This document shows positions 7,788-15,599 of a DNA stretch of 64,000 nt, in pieces. The notes under the pieces are model-generated. The model was not told where the DNA came from, made no database searches, and saw only the letters and a list, made by a program, of their open reading frames with translations. The stretch's first letter is position 1. Every line of letters begins with the position of its first letter. The position numbers and the translations under genes were made by a program. Origin of the DNA: CAIJXB01 sp964439595 (GTDB taxonomy: Bacteria > Chlamydiota > Chlamydiia > Chlamydiales > Rhabdochlamydiaceae). The stretch spans positions 1 to 64,000 of the forward strand of contig CAYTOK010000005.1 in assembly GCA_964439595.1 (NCBI GenBank), written 5' to 3'.

Positions 7788-9062
7788 TTAGAGGGAACTT
7801 ATTAGATCGTTATAATAAAATTCGAGATCAACATTTCCTCTGACTTTTTCTCCAAGCCCTTCCAAGAGGTAGTCTCTAATAGCTATATTTCCCCATGAAA
7901 GATTTCGGAGATGGCAGCTGGCATGAATTGAAAAAGTGTCGTCATCTTCTCTAAAATCAAAAATAACCACAGTATTGGTTCCTTCTCTAATCCCAAGATT
8001 TGATAACGATAAGTCAAGTCCTGGAGCAGAGATTGTTTTTGGGCTTACATAGGAGTCCTTAGAAGAAGAGGAAATGGTCATGTCACCTTTCCAATTTGGA
8101 TTTTGTACTTGTTTGCAATAGCTGTAATGGAAAAGTTCTTTTATTTGCGCTAAAATGCTACGGTCTTTTTCAGAGAGATCTTCTAGGAGAGTATCCTTAT
8201 TCCATGTAGGGATCTTACCTAAAGGAAGTACTTTTTCTTGTAGCACGTATCCATCTATTGCTACTGTTTCCTCATTGTAGATTTTTGCGTAAGGTTTTGT
8301 TTCTTCTGTTAGACCAGCAAAATCTTGCTCTAAGGCTTTATATTGACGTATAGAGCAAAAAAGAATTTCTTTGTGAGATATGATGTGGCCTCTTGCATCA
8401 GAGTCTCGGTACATTTTACAGATAATTCTTTCGTTTTCAATGTCAGAATAAAAGGTTTCTGCACCTGCCTGCAAAGAGTAAGACCTTGCATAATTTCCTT
8501 CACCGAAAGCGCTTCTCTCCAAAGGAACCTTTACTCCAGTTTGTGTTGTAATTTCCCAGTGTTCTTGGACTTCATTCCGTGCTTTTAGGTAAGCTTTTTT
8601 ATCAAAATCCCAAGTGTCTATAGTGGCAATTTCAGCTAGCGGAATGGGGCCTGTAACGATTTGTTTTGGTGCAGGTTTCCCAAGTGAAGGCCTAAACATA
8701 GGAAACCCTGCTGCGGCTGATCTTGCAATAAAGCCATTATACGATGCGTCTGGTTTTACAATAAATTCATCATCCAAGGATTTGCCCCCAATGCTGCTAT
8801 CGTCTTGACTAGTGTCTCCAAAGGAAACAGGTCCAAAAGCTTTTTCAGGCGTTTGTGTTATAAATTCCAAATCACTTAAAGGAGGAGTATTGCTTATTTT
8901 ACGTGCTTTGGGAGTCGAAGCCTCGAATTCTAGAGGGGGAAGGGGGAGAGTTCTTTTGGCTGTTTGTGCTATGGAATCGTCCAATGGATTATTTCTATGC
9001 GCACGAGGAGGTGAGCATTCTCTAGGTATGTCGGTTCTTTCTGTAGGGGATGGGGTACGCAT
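7788..9062 (-). CDS. Candidate kinase-fold effector protein
   Basis: 424 aa from the ATG at 9062, chosen because AAAGGTGG precedes it; an in-frame ATG at 9113 would add 17 residues. The first 150 residues are rich in Ser, Thr and Pro and look unstructured. After that, kinase landmarks come in order. A Gly loop AFGEGNYARS has G187 and G189; K216 is in RIICKMY; E232 is in SHKEIL. A catalytic-loop-like LDLSLSN has D350 and N355, and VVIFDF has D369. The D-to-N and N-to-DF spacings fit protein kinases. The HRD His/Arg and the DFG Gly are replaced. No signal peptide or transmembrane segment is seen. I infer a translocated kinase or pseudokinase; no close family is recognised. Confidence 0.6.
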   Translation of the reverse strand: MRTPSPTERTDIPRECSPPRAHRNNPLDDSIAQTAKRTLPLPPLEFEASTPKARKISNTPPLSDLEFITQTPEKAFGPVSFGDTSQDDSSIGGKSLDDEFIVKPDASYNGFIARSAAAGFPMFRPSLGKPAPKQIVTGPIPLAEIATIDTWDFDKKAYLKARNEVQEHWEITTQTGVKVPLERSAFGEGNYARSYSLQAGAETFYSDIENERIICKMYRDSDARGHIISHKEILFCSIRQYKALEQDFAGLTEETKPYAKIYNEETVAIDGYVLQEKVLPLGKIPTWNKDTLLEDLSEKDRSILAQIKELFHYSYCKQVQNPNWKGDMTISSSSKDSYVSPKTISAPGLDLSLSNLGIREGTNTVVIFDFREDDDTFSIHASCHLRNLSWGNIAIRDYLLEGLGEKVRGNVDLEFYYNDLISSL

Positions 9063-9314
9063 GTGTGGCCACCTTTGGTTAAAAAGTTTATGTATTTTAA
9101 TCTGCACTTGCATGTATTGCGTTGCAGTTTTTGTTTAATAATGTTTTCAGCATATTATATTCTGATTTTAATTAAAATGGAATATCTTATAATTAATTTA
9201 ATTAAATTTATTATTTTTTCTTTAATGATTTTATTGTTTAAGAAGTTGATTATAAAGACGTAAGGTGGAATTTTGTTATATTGAGGTTTTATATTTTATG
9301 TAGAATAAAGAGGA

Positions 9315-9365
9315 AATAAGAAGACTCCTTTTCTTAATTGTCTAAGAAAAAAGAGCCTTCTTATT
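9315..9365 (-). terminator. Intrinsic terminator of the Inc-like gene
   Basis: A long imperfect hairpin pairs AATAAGAAG (9315-9323) with CTTCTTATT (9357-9365), and TTCTTA with TAAGAA inside. It follows the minus-strand Inc-like gene ending at 9386. The rest of 9063-9314 is very AT-rich and I see no gene in it. Confidence 0.65.
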
Positions 9366-9385
9366 TTGAGGTGATTCTTGTTATT

Positions 9386-10273
9386 TTAGAGAGAATCCTC
9401 TTTTATTGGTGGGGCTGAAGGTTGTTCTATCGGAAATATAATCTCTACAATAGTAGCTTCCGCAAAAATAGGCCCCTGGCTTTCTGAAGCGTAATAAGCA
9501 GATGTTTCTATTGGAGTTTTGTAGTTATCAACTGCTTTTAATATATTTTCATAGTATCGAGCTATTTTCTTTCCGCTGTTATCTGCCATATAGATTAAGA
9601 TCGATGCTGCTAGAGATGCAATGATAACTACTTGTCCTACAGGGATAAGAATAGAAGCGGTAAAGAAAGCTCCGATTACAAGAGCAGAAGATCCAATAAC
9701 GCCGGCTAAAGCACATAGGGCATATCTATTGGTTTTTCTGGATTCTAACTCTAGGATTTCTTTGAGATTAGGAAGGAGGAAATTATTTATAAGTGTTTTT
9801 TCAGGGTTATTGACATCTACTTCTCTTGCAATTTGACGGTCTATTTCTTCGAAACATTCTTGCGAGTCCTTATGATCCGCTCTCTTTCTTATTTGATAGC
9901 CTAGTATGGCTGCAGTGGCTAAGAAAACACCAACAGCAACTATTTTAAGGCCGGTCGATACAGCTTCTTCTTTTTTACCCTGGGTTTGATGGGTAGTGGT
10001 ATTTGAGCTATTGTCAATAAAAGAGTACCTAGTGGTGTTTCCTATATTAATATCTCCGATACTTAGGATGTTCCAACTAAAGGGTCTTAGGAAGTAGCTG
10101 TCCCCTCTGGATGCTTCATAGCCACTATGCATTCTGGCTGTCTGTGATTCTGTAGAGGAAGCAAAAATCCCGCAGCAGGTGGATTCTCTTTCTTTGAGAT
10201 GGTTTTTTGCTATAACCTCTGCATTATGAATGAATTGGCTTTTCCAATGGTCGGCGCTGAAGTCTACACACAT
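9386..10273 (-). CDS. Inc-like membrane protein
   Basis: 295 aa, family not recognised. There are two hydrophobic stretches. One is at about residues 108-126 (GLKIVAVGVFLATAAILGYQ). The other is a long double segment at about 180-232 (YALCALAGVIGSSALVIGAFF, then ILIPVGQVVIIASLAASILIYM). They are separated by a charged helix-rich linker. Such bilobed hydrophobic pairs are typical of chlamydial inclusion membrane proteins delivered by type III secretion. There is no classical signal peptide. ATG follows AAGGAGAAGATC. The C-terminal tail is acidic and Pro-rich. The Inc assignment is inferred from topology only. Confidence 0.6.
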   Translation of the reverse strand: MCVDFSADHWKSQFIHNAEVIAKNHLKERESTCCGIFASSTESQTARMHSGYEASRGDSYFLRPFSWNILSIGDINIGNTTRYSFIDNSSNTTTHQTQGKKEEAVSTGLKIVAVGVFLATAAILGYQIRKRADHKDSQECFEEIDRQIAREVDVNNPEKTLINNFLLPNLKEILELESRKTNRYALCALAGVIGSSALVIGAFFTASILIPVGQVVIIASLAASILIYMADNSGKKIARYYENILKAVDNYKTPIETSAYYASESQGPIFAEATIVEIIFPIEQPSAPPIKEDSL

Positions 10274-10445
10274 GATCTTCTCCTTTTTTTTGTTAAATTT
10301 TCATTAATTTTACATTAATTAAGTTTTAACTTAAATGCTTAAAATTAATTTAATTTATAATGTATTATATTTTTTTACTTAAATAATATATTGACATTAA
10401 CTGAGTGAGGGGGGAATGTGAAAAATATATAGCTAGGGGACGGGT

Positions 10446-11363
10446 ATGCTTTTATTTTACGATAAGTCAGATGGGGAAGGGTTTTCTTTAATAGAAAAAC
10501 CTAGAGAAGGGTGCTGGATCCACGTAGAAAAAGCTGATAGAAAGGATTTAGAGCAAATTTGCGAGTTAACAGGACTTCATGAAGCAGATATAATTGACTC
10601 TTTAGATCGTCATGAAATTCCTAGGGTGGAAAAAGGTCATGGTTTTGTTTTGTTTTTTATAAGGCATCCCGTAGAGCAAGAAAGACATTTACATACGATT
10701 TCTTTACTTATTGCTTTAACAGAGCGCTACTTTGTTACTATAGCGCCGTCTAAATCATTTATTATAAATGAAATTCTACAAGGAGAGGATTTTGCGGGAG
10801 GAGTTATTTCTTCTGATCTTTTAACGCAAATACTTCAAAGGACGGCTCAACAGTTTAGCAATCAAATTCGGAAGGCACGTCATAGTGTTATGACTCAAAG
10901 AAAAGAAATTCATGTGGTGGAGAGCGAGGATATTTTTTCTTTAACGGAGTATGAAGAAATATTAAATCAATACCTTTCTTCCTTAGATCCTCTTCAAGAT
11001 GCTTTAGAATCTCTTATTGGAATAAGGCCTCCTATTTTTCATAGGAAAACGTATCATGATTTGGATGATATATTAAATTCCATAAAACAATCGGATAATT
11101 TATGTAATACACTTCTTAAAAATATTAGGAGCTTACGCGATTCTTACCAGATTGTTTTTGCAAATAAGTTAACAAAAACAATACAGCTTCTTACTGCCCT
11201 TACAATTGTGTTTAGTATGCCTAATATGATCGCTAGCATTTATGGCATGAACGTTCATCTTCCGATAGCCGATAAGTCTGGAGCTTTTTACATACTGCTT
11301 GTAATTATGACAGTCATTTCCGTACTTTGCGGTTATTGGTTTTATAGAAAAAAGTGGATGTGA
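10446..11363 (+). CDS. corA: CorA-type magnesium/cobalt transporter
   Basis: 305 aa, usual CorA length. The cytoplasmic N-terminal domain is followed by the signature YGMN (about residues 265-268) after the first transmembrane helix (LLTALTIVFSMPNMIASI). A second helix (FYILLVIMTVISVLCGYWF) and a basic tail RKKWM follow. It forms pentameric channels in the inner membrane. ATG after GGGGACGGGT. The window also has an MgtE-like protein, so two Mg2+ routes exist. Confidence 0.93.
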   Translation: MLLFYDKSDGEGFSLIEKPREGCWIHVEKADRKDLEQICELTGLHEADIIDSLDRHEIPRVEKGHGFVLFFIRHPVEQERHLHTISLLIALTERYFVTIAPSKSFIINEILQGEDFAGGVISSDLLTQILQRTAQQFSNQIRKARHSVMTQRKEIHVVESEDIFSLTEYEEILNQYLSSLDPLQDALESLIGIRPPIFHRKTYHDLDDILNSIKQSDNLCNTLLKNIRSLRDSYQIVFANKLTKTIQLLTALTIVFSMPNMIASIYGMNVHLPIADKSGAFYILLVIMTVISVLCGYWFYRKKWM

Positions 11364-11365
11364 GA

Positions 11366-11398
11366 ATAGCTTTTCAGCTATACTCCTTAGGAAAGGAG
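11366..11398 (+). promoter_or_regulatory. Paired small hairpins, second one hides a Shine-Dalgarno
   Basis: Between corA and the next gene, ATAGCT (11366-11371) pairs with AGCTAT (11376-11381). CTCCTT (11383-11388) pairs with AAGGAG (11393-11398), the ribosome site of the gene starting at 11404. Both stems are only 6 bp with 4-base loops. They could tune translation; regulation is inferred. Confidence 0.4.
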
Positions 11399-11403
11399 TT
11401 GTT

Positions 11404-12153
11404 ATGAAGCTGCTATTTTTGTTTCTTGTTATATCTACCTTCTCTTTTACCATTTCTCCTAAAGAAGTCGTTGCTATCGGAGATAAAATTTGGAAAAATG
11501 AATGTGGTGCTACTTTAGAAGGACTCGTTTATTGGAATAAAGCAGAAGAATTTCCTTCTTTAGGTATCGGACATTTTATTTGGTTTCCTGAAGGATACCG
11601 GGGGCCTTTTGAAGAAACCTTTCCTTCTCTTTTACAGTTTTTACAAAAAGAAGGAGCTGTTTTCCCTTCTTGGCTTAGTAAGCATTTAGAGAAGAAAAGT
11701 AGCGCTCCTTGGAGCTCTTATGAGGATTTTTTAGAGAAAAAAAAATCTCCTGAAGTGGAGTCTTTAAGGAAAATGTTATTTGAGACAAGAGGACTTCAGG
11801 CTCTATTTATTGCTAAGCGTTTGGAGCGCGCGGCCTTTCAAATACAAGGAAAAGAGCAGATCTATAGGAATTTACAAAAACTTTTGGAAAATCCAAAATC
11901 CCTATATGCTGTTATTGATTATGTGAATTTTAAAGGGACAGGCTTGTCTTCTTCTGAAGCATATAAAGGTCAAGGATGGGGATTAGTTCACGTTTTAGAA
12001 AGGATCTCTGAATCTTCTTTGGATATTTTAGAAGACTTTGTGAAAGAAGCAAAAAAAATTCTTTTGCTAAGGGTGCAAAATGCTCCTAAGGAAAGAGGGG
12101 AAGACAGGTGGCTTAAGGGGTGGTACAACAGGTTAGATAGCTATTTACTCTAG
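11404..12153 (+). CDS. Conserved secreted protein of unknown function
   Basis: 249 aa with a signal peptide (KLLFLFLVISTFSFTISP). The mature region begins IGDKIWKNECGATLEGLVYWN and includes SLGIGHFIWFPEGYRG. This pattern resembles a widespread uncharacterised proteobacterial family with an Asn-Glu-Cys-Gly start and GIGHFIW. The Glu and the GIGH context recall lysozyme-like folds, but I would not assign an activity. It probably acts in the periplasm. It lies 40 bases after corA and 14 before a phosphatase gene, so it may share their transcript. Confidence 0.7.
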   Translation: MKLLFLFLVISTFSFTISPKEVVAIGDKIWKNECGATLEGLVYWNKAEEFPSLGIGHFIWFPEGYRGPFEETFPSLLQFLQKEGAVFPSWLSKHLEKKSSAPWSSYEDFLEKKKSPEVESLRKMLFETRGLQALFIAKRLERAAFQIQGKEQIYRNLQKLLENPKSLYAVIDYVNFKGTGLSSSEAYKGQGWGLVHVLERISESSLDILEDFVKEAKKILLLRVQNAPKERGEDRWLKGWYNRLDSYLL

Positions 12154-12167
12154 GATAAGGTGAAAAA

Positions 12168-12692
12168 ATGGGGTTAAGATTTAGAAAAGAATTTTATTTT
12201 GTAAGACACGGAGAGACTGATCATAATTTAAAAAAAATATTCGCAGGATCAAGTGTTGACGTTCCTTTAAATGATAAAGGAAAACAGCAAGCGGAAATTT
12301 TGCGACCAATCATTGCCAAGCTACCTATTTCCGCCTTTTATCATAGTCCTTTGCTAAGAGCTAAAGAGACCATGGCAATTGCTGCAGAAGGAAAAGGAGA
12401 AGTGATTGAAGAGCTTAAGGAATGCTATGATAAAACATGGCAAAAAGTCTTGCTTTTAGGGGAAGAGGAAGAGCTAACTGAGGCGGAGTGCTTTTTAAAT
12501 CAGGTTCTTATAGGCGTAAATAAAGCATTAGAAACACCAGGGGTGCCTCTTCTTGTCTCTCATGGGGGAGTGCATAGAGCTCTTTGCTACCATCTTCAAA
12601 TTGAAGATCATGATTGGAATTTACATAACTGCGGCCTTGTTCACTTTAGGCCTATGGAAGACTTTACTTGGAAAGCGCAACTTTTACATTAA
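12168..12692 (+). CDS. Histidine phosphatase (phosphoglycerate mutase-like) family protein
   Basis: 174 aa. It has the phosphohistidine motif RHGETDHN (Arg13, His14) and the distal VSHGGVHRAL. Substrates range from phosphosugars to nucleotides and cannot be read from sequence. It is shorter than true phosphoglycerate mutase, so it is probably a cofactor-independent-of-glycolysis phosphatase. ATG follows AAGGTGAAAA, 14 bases after the upstream secreted protein. Its 3' end overlaps the convergent MFS gene by 29 bases. Confidence 0.85.
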   Translation: MGLRFRKEFYFVRHGETDHNLKKIFAGSSVDVPLNDKGKQQAEILRPIIAKLPISAFYHSPLLRAKETMAIAAEGKGEVIEELKECYDKTWQKVLLLGEEEELTEAECFLNQVLIGVNKALETPGVPLLVSHGGVHRALCYHLQIEDHDWNLHNCGLVHFRPMEDFTWKAQLLH

Positions 12693-13947
12693 AGCTGGGT
12701 CTCATATAATAGGCCCCTGTAAGACAAATAAAAGCCCCTAAAAAAAGAATGGGGGTAGGGCCTAAAAGTTCACAGAGCGCTCCGCCTAAGAGCGGAGCTA
12801 TAATGCCTCGCAGCCCAACCATTAAGATATTTACCCTAGAAAAAGGAGAGCTGTCCTCTTTTCCTGCAAAAATAGTCCCTGAGAGATTCCAAAGTAGGTG
12901 GCTTCCTGACTGCGCTATCCCATAAAAAAGAAAGGCTAGATAAAACCATCCCATATGTAAAGGAGATAGGAGCAAGGTTAGAGGAAATAGCCCGAATCCT
13001 ATAAGTATTTTTAAAGAAAGCTTGGGAATGGTAGCTGAGGTGGAGCTGCTTAGCAGCTTTCTCCAGAAATAGGTAGAAAGCACGATCCCTAATCCCATAA
13101 AGATAGAGCGTCCTGTAATTACCTGGCTATGGGCTAGATTTAAATAATCTGCATAAAATAAAGAAAGGCTTGGAGTCATTAGCATAAGCCCAAACCCGCC
13201 TATCATAAAACCGTGTTGGAAATGGGCAAAATCTTTTCTAGTCCTAAGTAGATCAAAAGCTTCTTTCCAGGGGCGAATAAGTTTATTTGTTTTTAGAGGG
13301 TGTTTTTCTGGTAGGTTGTGTTTTTTAGGAATAGGCACTTTTAGCTGCACCCATAGGCTGCTAAGCCCTAGTAGCGCTGTAAAAGCACATAGGAATTGCC
13401 AGGCCTTTTCATGAAGGTCTAGTAATCCACCTATAAATAAACCTAGTAAGATACTCTCCAAAAAACTCAAAACAAAATAAAAAGCATACGTTTTTTCTCT
13501 TGTTTCTTTCGTCAGGTTAATTTTAAGAATTTCTATAAGAGCGGGAAGTCCTGATTTATGAAAAAATTCGTAAACCGCGCAACAAAAGATAATATACCAA
13601 ACATTATCTAGCCAAGGGATAAATAAAAAAGGGATCCTGGCTAAGGCCCAGGCTCCTATTAGATTAGAGCGTAGTAGGTGCTTTTTATTGGTTAGATTAG
13701 CGCTCCAGTAGAAAGAAAAAATAGGAAGGACTGGTCTTAGGGCTGTTAGAATAGAGATTTGTAGTAGTGATGCTTGGAGGTCTTTCCGCAAAATAAAAGG
13801 CAGGAGCGTATATAAAACGACAAATGGCTCGGCGGAAAGGTTCATCCAAAGAAGAGCCTGTTGGGTTTTATCTTCAAATAAACTAGCTATTTTCGTTTTT
13901 ATCGCTTTGCTGCAAAAAAAACTATACAGAGACATCGGTAAACTCAT
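12664..13947 (-). CDS. Major facilitator superfamily transporter
   Basis: About 427 aa with around 12 hydrophobic helices across its length, typical of MFS permeases. The frame is open up to 14031, but that would lie deep in prfC. The ATG at 13947 (MSLPMSLYSF) or 13935 is more likely, overlapping prfC by about 26 bases, which suggests translational coupling. Polar loops include TNKKHLLRSN between early helices and a Lys-rich central loop (KVPIPKKHNLPEKH). The substrate is unknown. Confidence 0.82.
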   Translation of the reverse strand: MSLPMSLYSFFCSKAIKTKIASLFEDKTQQALLWMNLSAEPFVVLYTLLPFILRKDLQASLLQISILTALRPVLPIFSFYWSANLTNKKHLLRSNLIGAWALARIPFLFIPWLDNVWYIIFCCAVYEFFHKSGLPALIEILKINLTKETREKTYAFYFVLSFLESILLGLFIGGLLDLHEKAWQFLCAFTALLGLSSLWVQLKVPIPKKHNLPEKHPLKTNKLIRPWKEAFDLLRTRKDFAHFQHGFMIGGFGLMLMTPSLSLFYADYLNLAHSQVITGRSIFMGLGIVLSTYFWRKLLSSSTSATIPKLSLKILIGFGLFPLTLLLSPLHMGWFYLAFLFYGIAQSGSHLLWNLSGTIFAGKEDSSPFSRVNILMVGLRGIIAPLLGGALCELLGPTPILFLGAFICLTGAYYMRPSFNVKVALSK

Positions 13948-15523
13948 GCTTAGGATTTTGCTTAATACAATACTGTTTATCCCACGTACTTGTAAATAAT
14001 CCCATAGGGCGGCCTTGCCTGTCTTGAACAAGGAGGGCGCTGCTGGTTTTATTAAAGCTTTTCATGTCACCTAAAACCCAAGCACTGCATTGGTAGGGTA
14101 GTTTAGAGAGCGTTGTTTCTACGCCATACTCATCTTTTAAACGATACTGCATCACCTCAAATTGAAGCTGACCGACGGCTGCAAAGATGAAATCTCCGAT
14201 CCCTTCCAAAGGTTTTAGCATTTGAATTGCCCCTTCACTGATAAGTTGTAGGACGCCTTTATCAAAAGATTTTCTTTTTCCGACATCTTTTGGATGTATT
14301 GTAGCAAAAATTTCAGGTTGAAACTGAGGGAGTGGTTTGAAAGAGAATCCACCAGATAGAGAAATAGTATCACCAATTGCAAAAAAAGAGGGGTTAATCA
14401 CTCCTATGATATCTCCTGGATAAGCAAAATCTACTGTTGTTCTTTCCCCTGCAACCATGCCGTGGGGACGGGATAGGCGAACGGATTTATCAAGTCTTTC
14501 ATTTTTTACTAATAAGTTACGCTCGAATCTTCCAGAGCAAATACGGATAAAAGCCATGCTGTCTCGATGCTGCTTATCCATATTGGCTTGTAGTTTAAAA
14601 ACATAGCCACTAAAGGGTTCTTTTACAGGATCAATGGTTATTTCTTTTCCATCGAGTCTATTAGCTAGACGAGCTGAAGGGCAGGGGGCTAGATCTATAA
14701 AAGCATCAAAAAAAGGCTCTACCCCAAAATTAGTAAGAGCAGAAGCGAAAAAGACAGGGGTTACGTCCCCTGCTAAAAAATCCTCTTTAGAAAAAACATT
14801 ACCGGCAGAGTCTAATAAATAGAGCTCATCTAAAAGTGCTTTATAGTTTTCTTTTCCGATCTTATTTTCTGATTCGGGGCTTTCTAAAGGGATCCTGATT
14901 ATATTTGCTTTTTGGGCTCCACCGTGAGAGGTTTTCTCGAAAAATATACATTCTTTTGTAGTTCTGTCTACAACGCCTTTAAAGTCCTTTCCTGTACCAA
15001 TAGGCCAGTTAAGGGCAGAGGAGTGTATTTGAAGAACGTTTTCTACTTCATTCATAAGATCAAGGGGATCTTGTCCCGGCATGTCCATTTTATTTATAAA
15101 TGTTAATACGGGTATTTTTCTTAATCGACAAACTTCGAATAGTTTGCGTGTTTGTTTCTCCACGCCTTTGGAGGCGTCAATTACCATAATAGCGCAGTCT
15201 GCTGCTGTTAATGTTCTATAGGTGTCTTCAGAGAAGTCTTCATGCCCTGGGGTATCCAAAACATTGATGAGTATATCTTTATAGGTGAATTGCATAGCAG
15301 AAGAGGTGATGGAAATACCTCTTTCTTGCTCCATAGCCATCCAGTCTGAAGTTGCGGCCTTTCTGCCTTTTCTTCCTTTGACAACACCGGCAGTAAGAAG
15401 CATCCCGGAATAAAGTAGCAGTTTTTCTGTTAAGGTGGTTTTGCCGGCGTCAGGGTGGCTGATAATGGCAAAAGTACGTCTTTTGGCAATGGCATTTTCT
15501 AAAGATTCTGCAATTTCTGTCAT
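13922..15523 (-). CDS. prfC: Peptide chain release factor 3
   Basis: 533 aa, full length. This GTPase recycles RF1 and RF2 from the ribosome. G1 is SHPDAGKTT (22-30), G3 DTPGHEDF, G4 FINKMD, with the RF3-specific DWMAMEQERGISI switch region. ATG at 15523, after AAGTGGTTT. It is probably in one transcript with the MFS gene that overlaps its 3' end. Confidence 0.96.
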   Translation of the reverse strand: MTEIAESLENAIAKRRTFAIISHPDAGKTTLTEKLLLYSGMLLTAGVVKGRKGRKAATSDWMAMEQERGISITSSAMQFTYKDILINVLDTPGHEDFSEDTYRTLTAADCAIMVIDASKGVEKQTRKLFEVCRLRKIPVLTFINKMDMPGQDPLDLMNEVENVLQIHSSALNWPIGTGKDFKGVVDRTTKECIFFEKTSHGGAQKANIIRIPLESPESENKIGKENYKALLDELYLLDSAGNVFSKEDFLAGDVTPVFFASALTNFGVEPFFDAFIDLAPCPSARLANRLDGKEITIDPVKEPFSGYVFKLQANMDKQHRDSMAFIRICSGRFERNLLVKNERLDKSVRLSRPHGMVAGERTTVDFAYPGDIIGVINPSFFAIGDTISLSGGFSFKPLPQFQPEIFATIHPKDVGKRKSFDKGVLQLISEGAIQMLKPLEGIGDFIFAAVGQLQFEVMQYRLKDEYGVETTLSKLPYQCSAWVLGDMKSFNKTSSALLVQDRQGRPMGLFTSTWDKQYCIKQNPKHEFTDVSV

Positions 15524-15599
15524 AAACCACTTTGTGTGTTGTTTTTTTTAGATAAGGATACACAATAGTAGTTGTTCAAAGAAAGCTATTTTTTATTTT

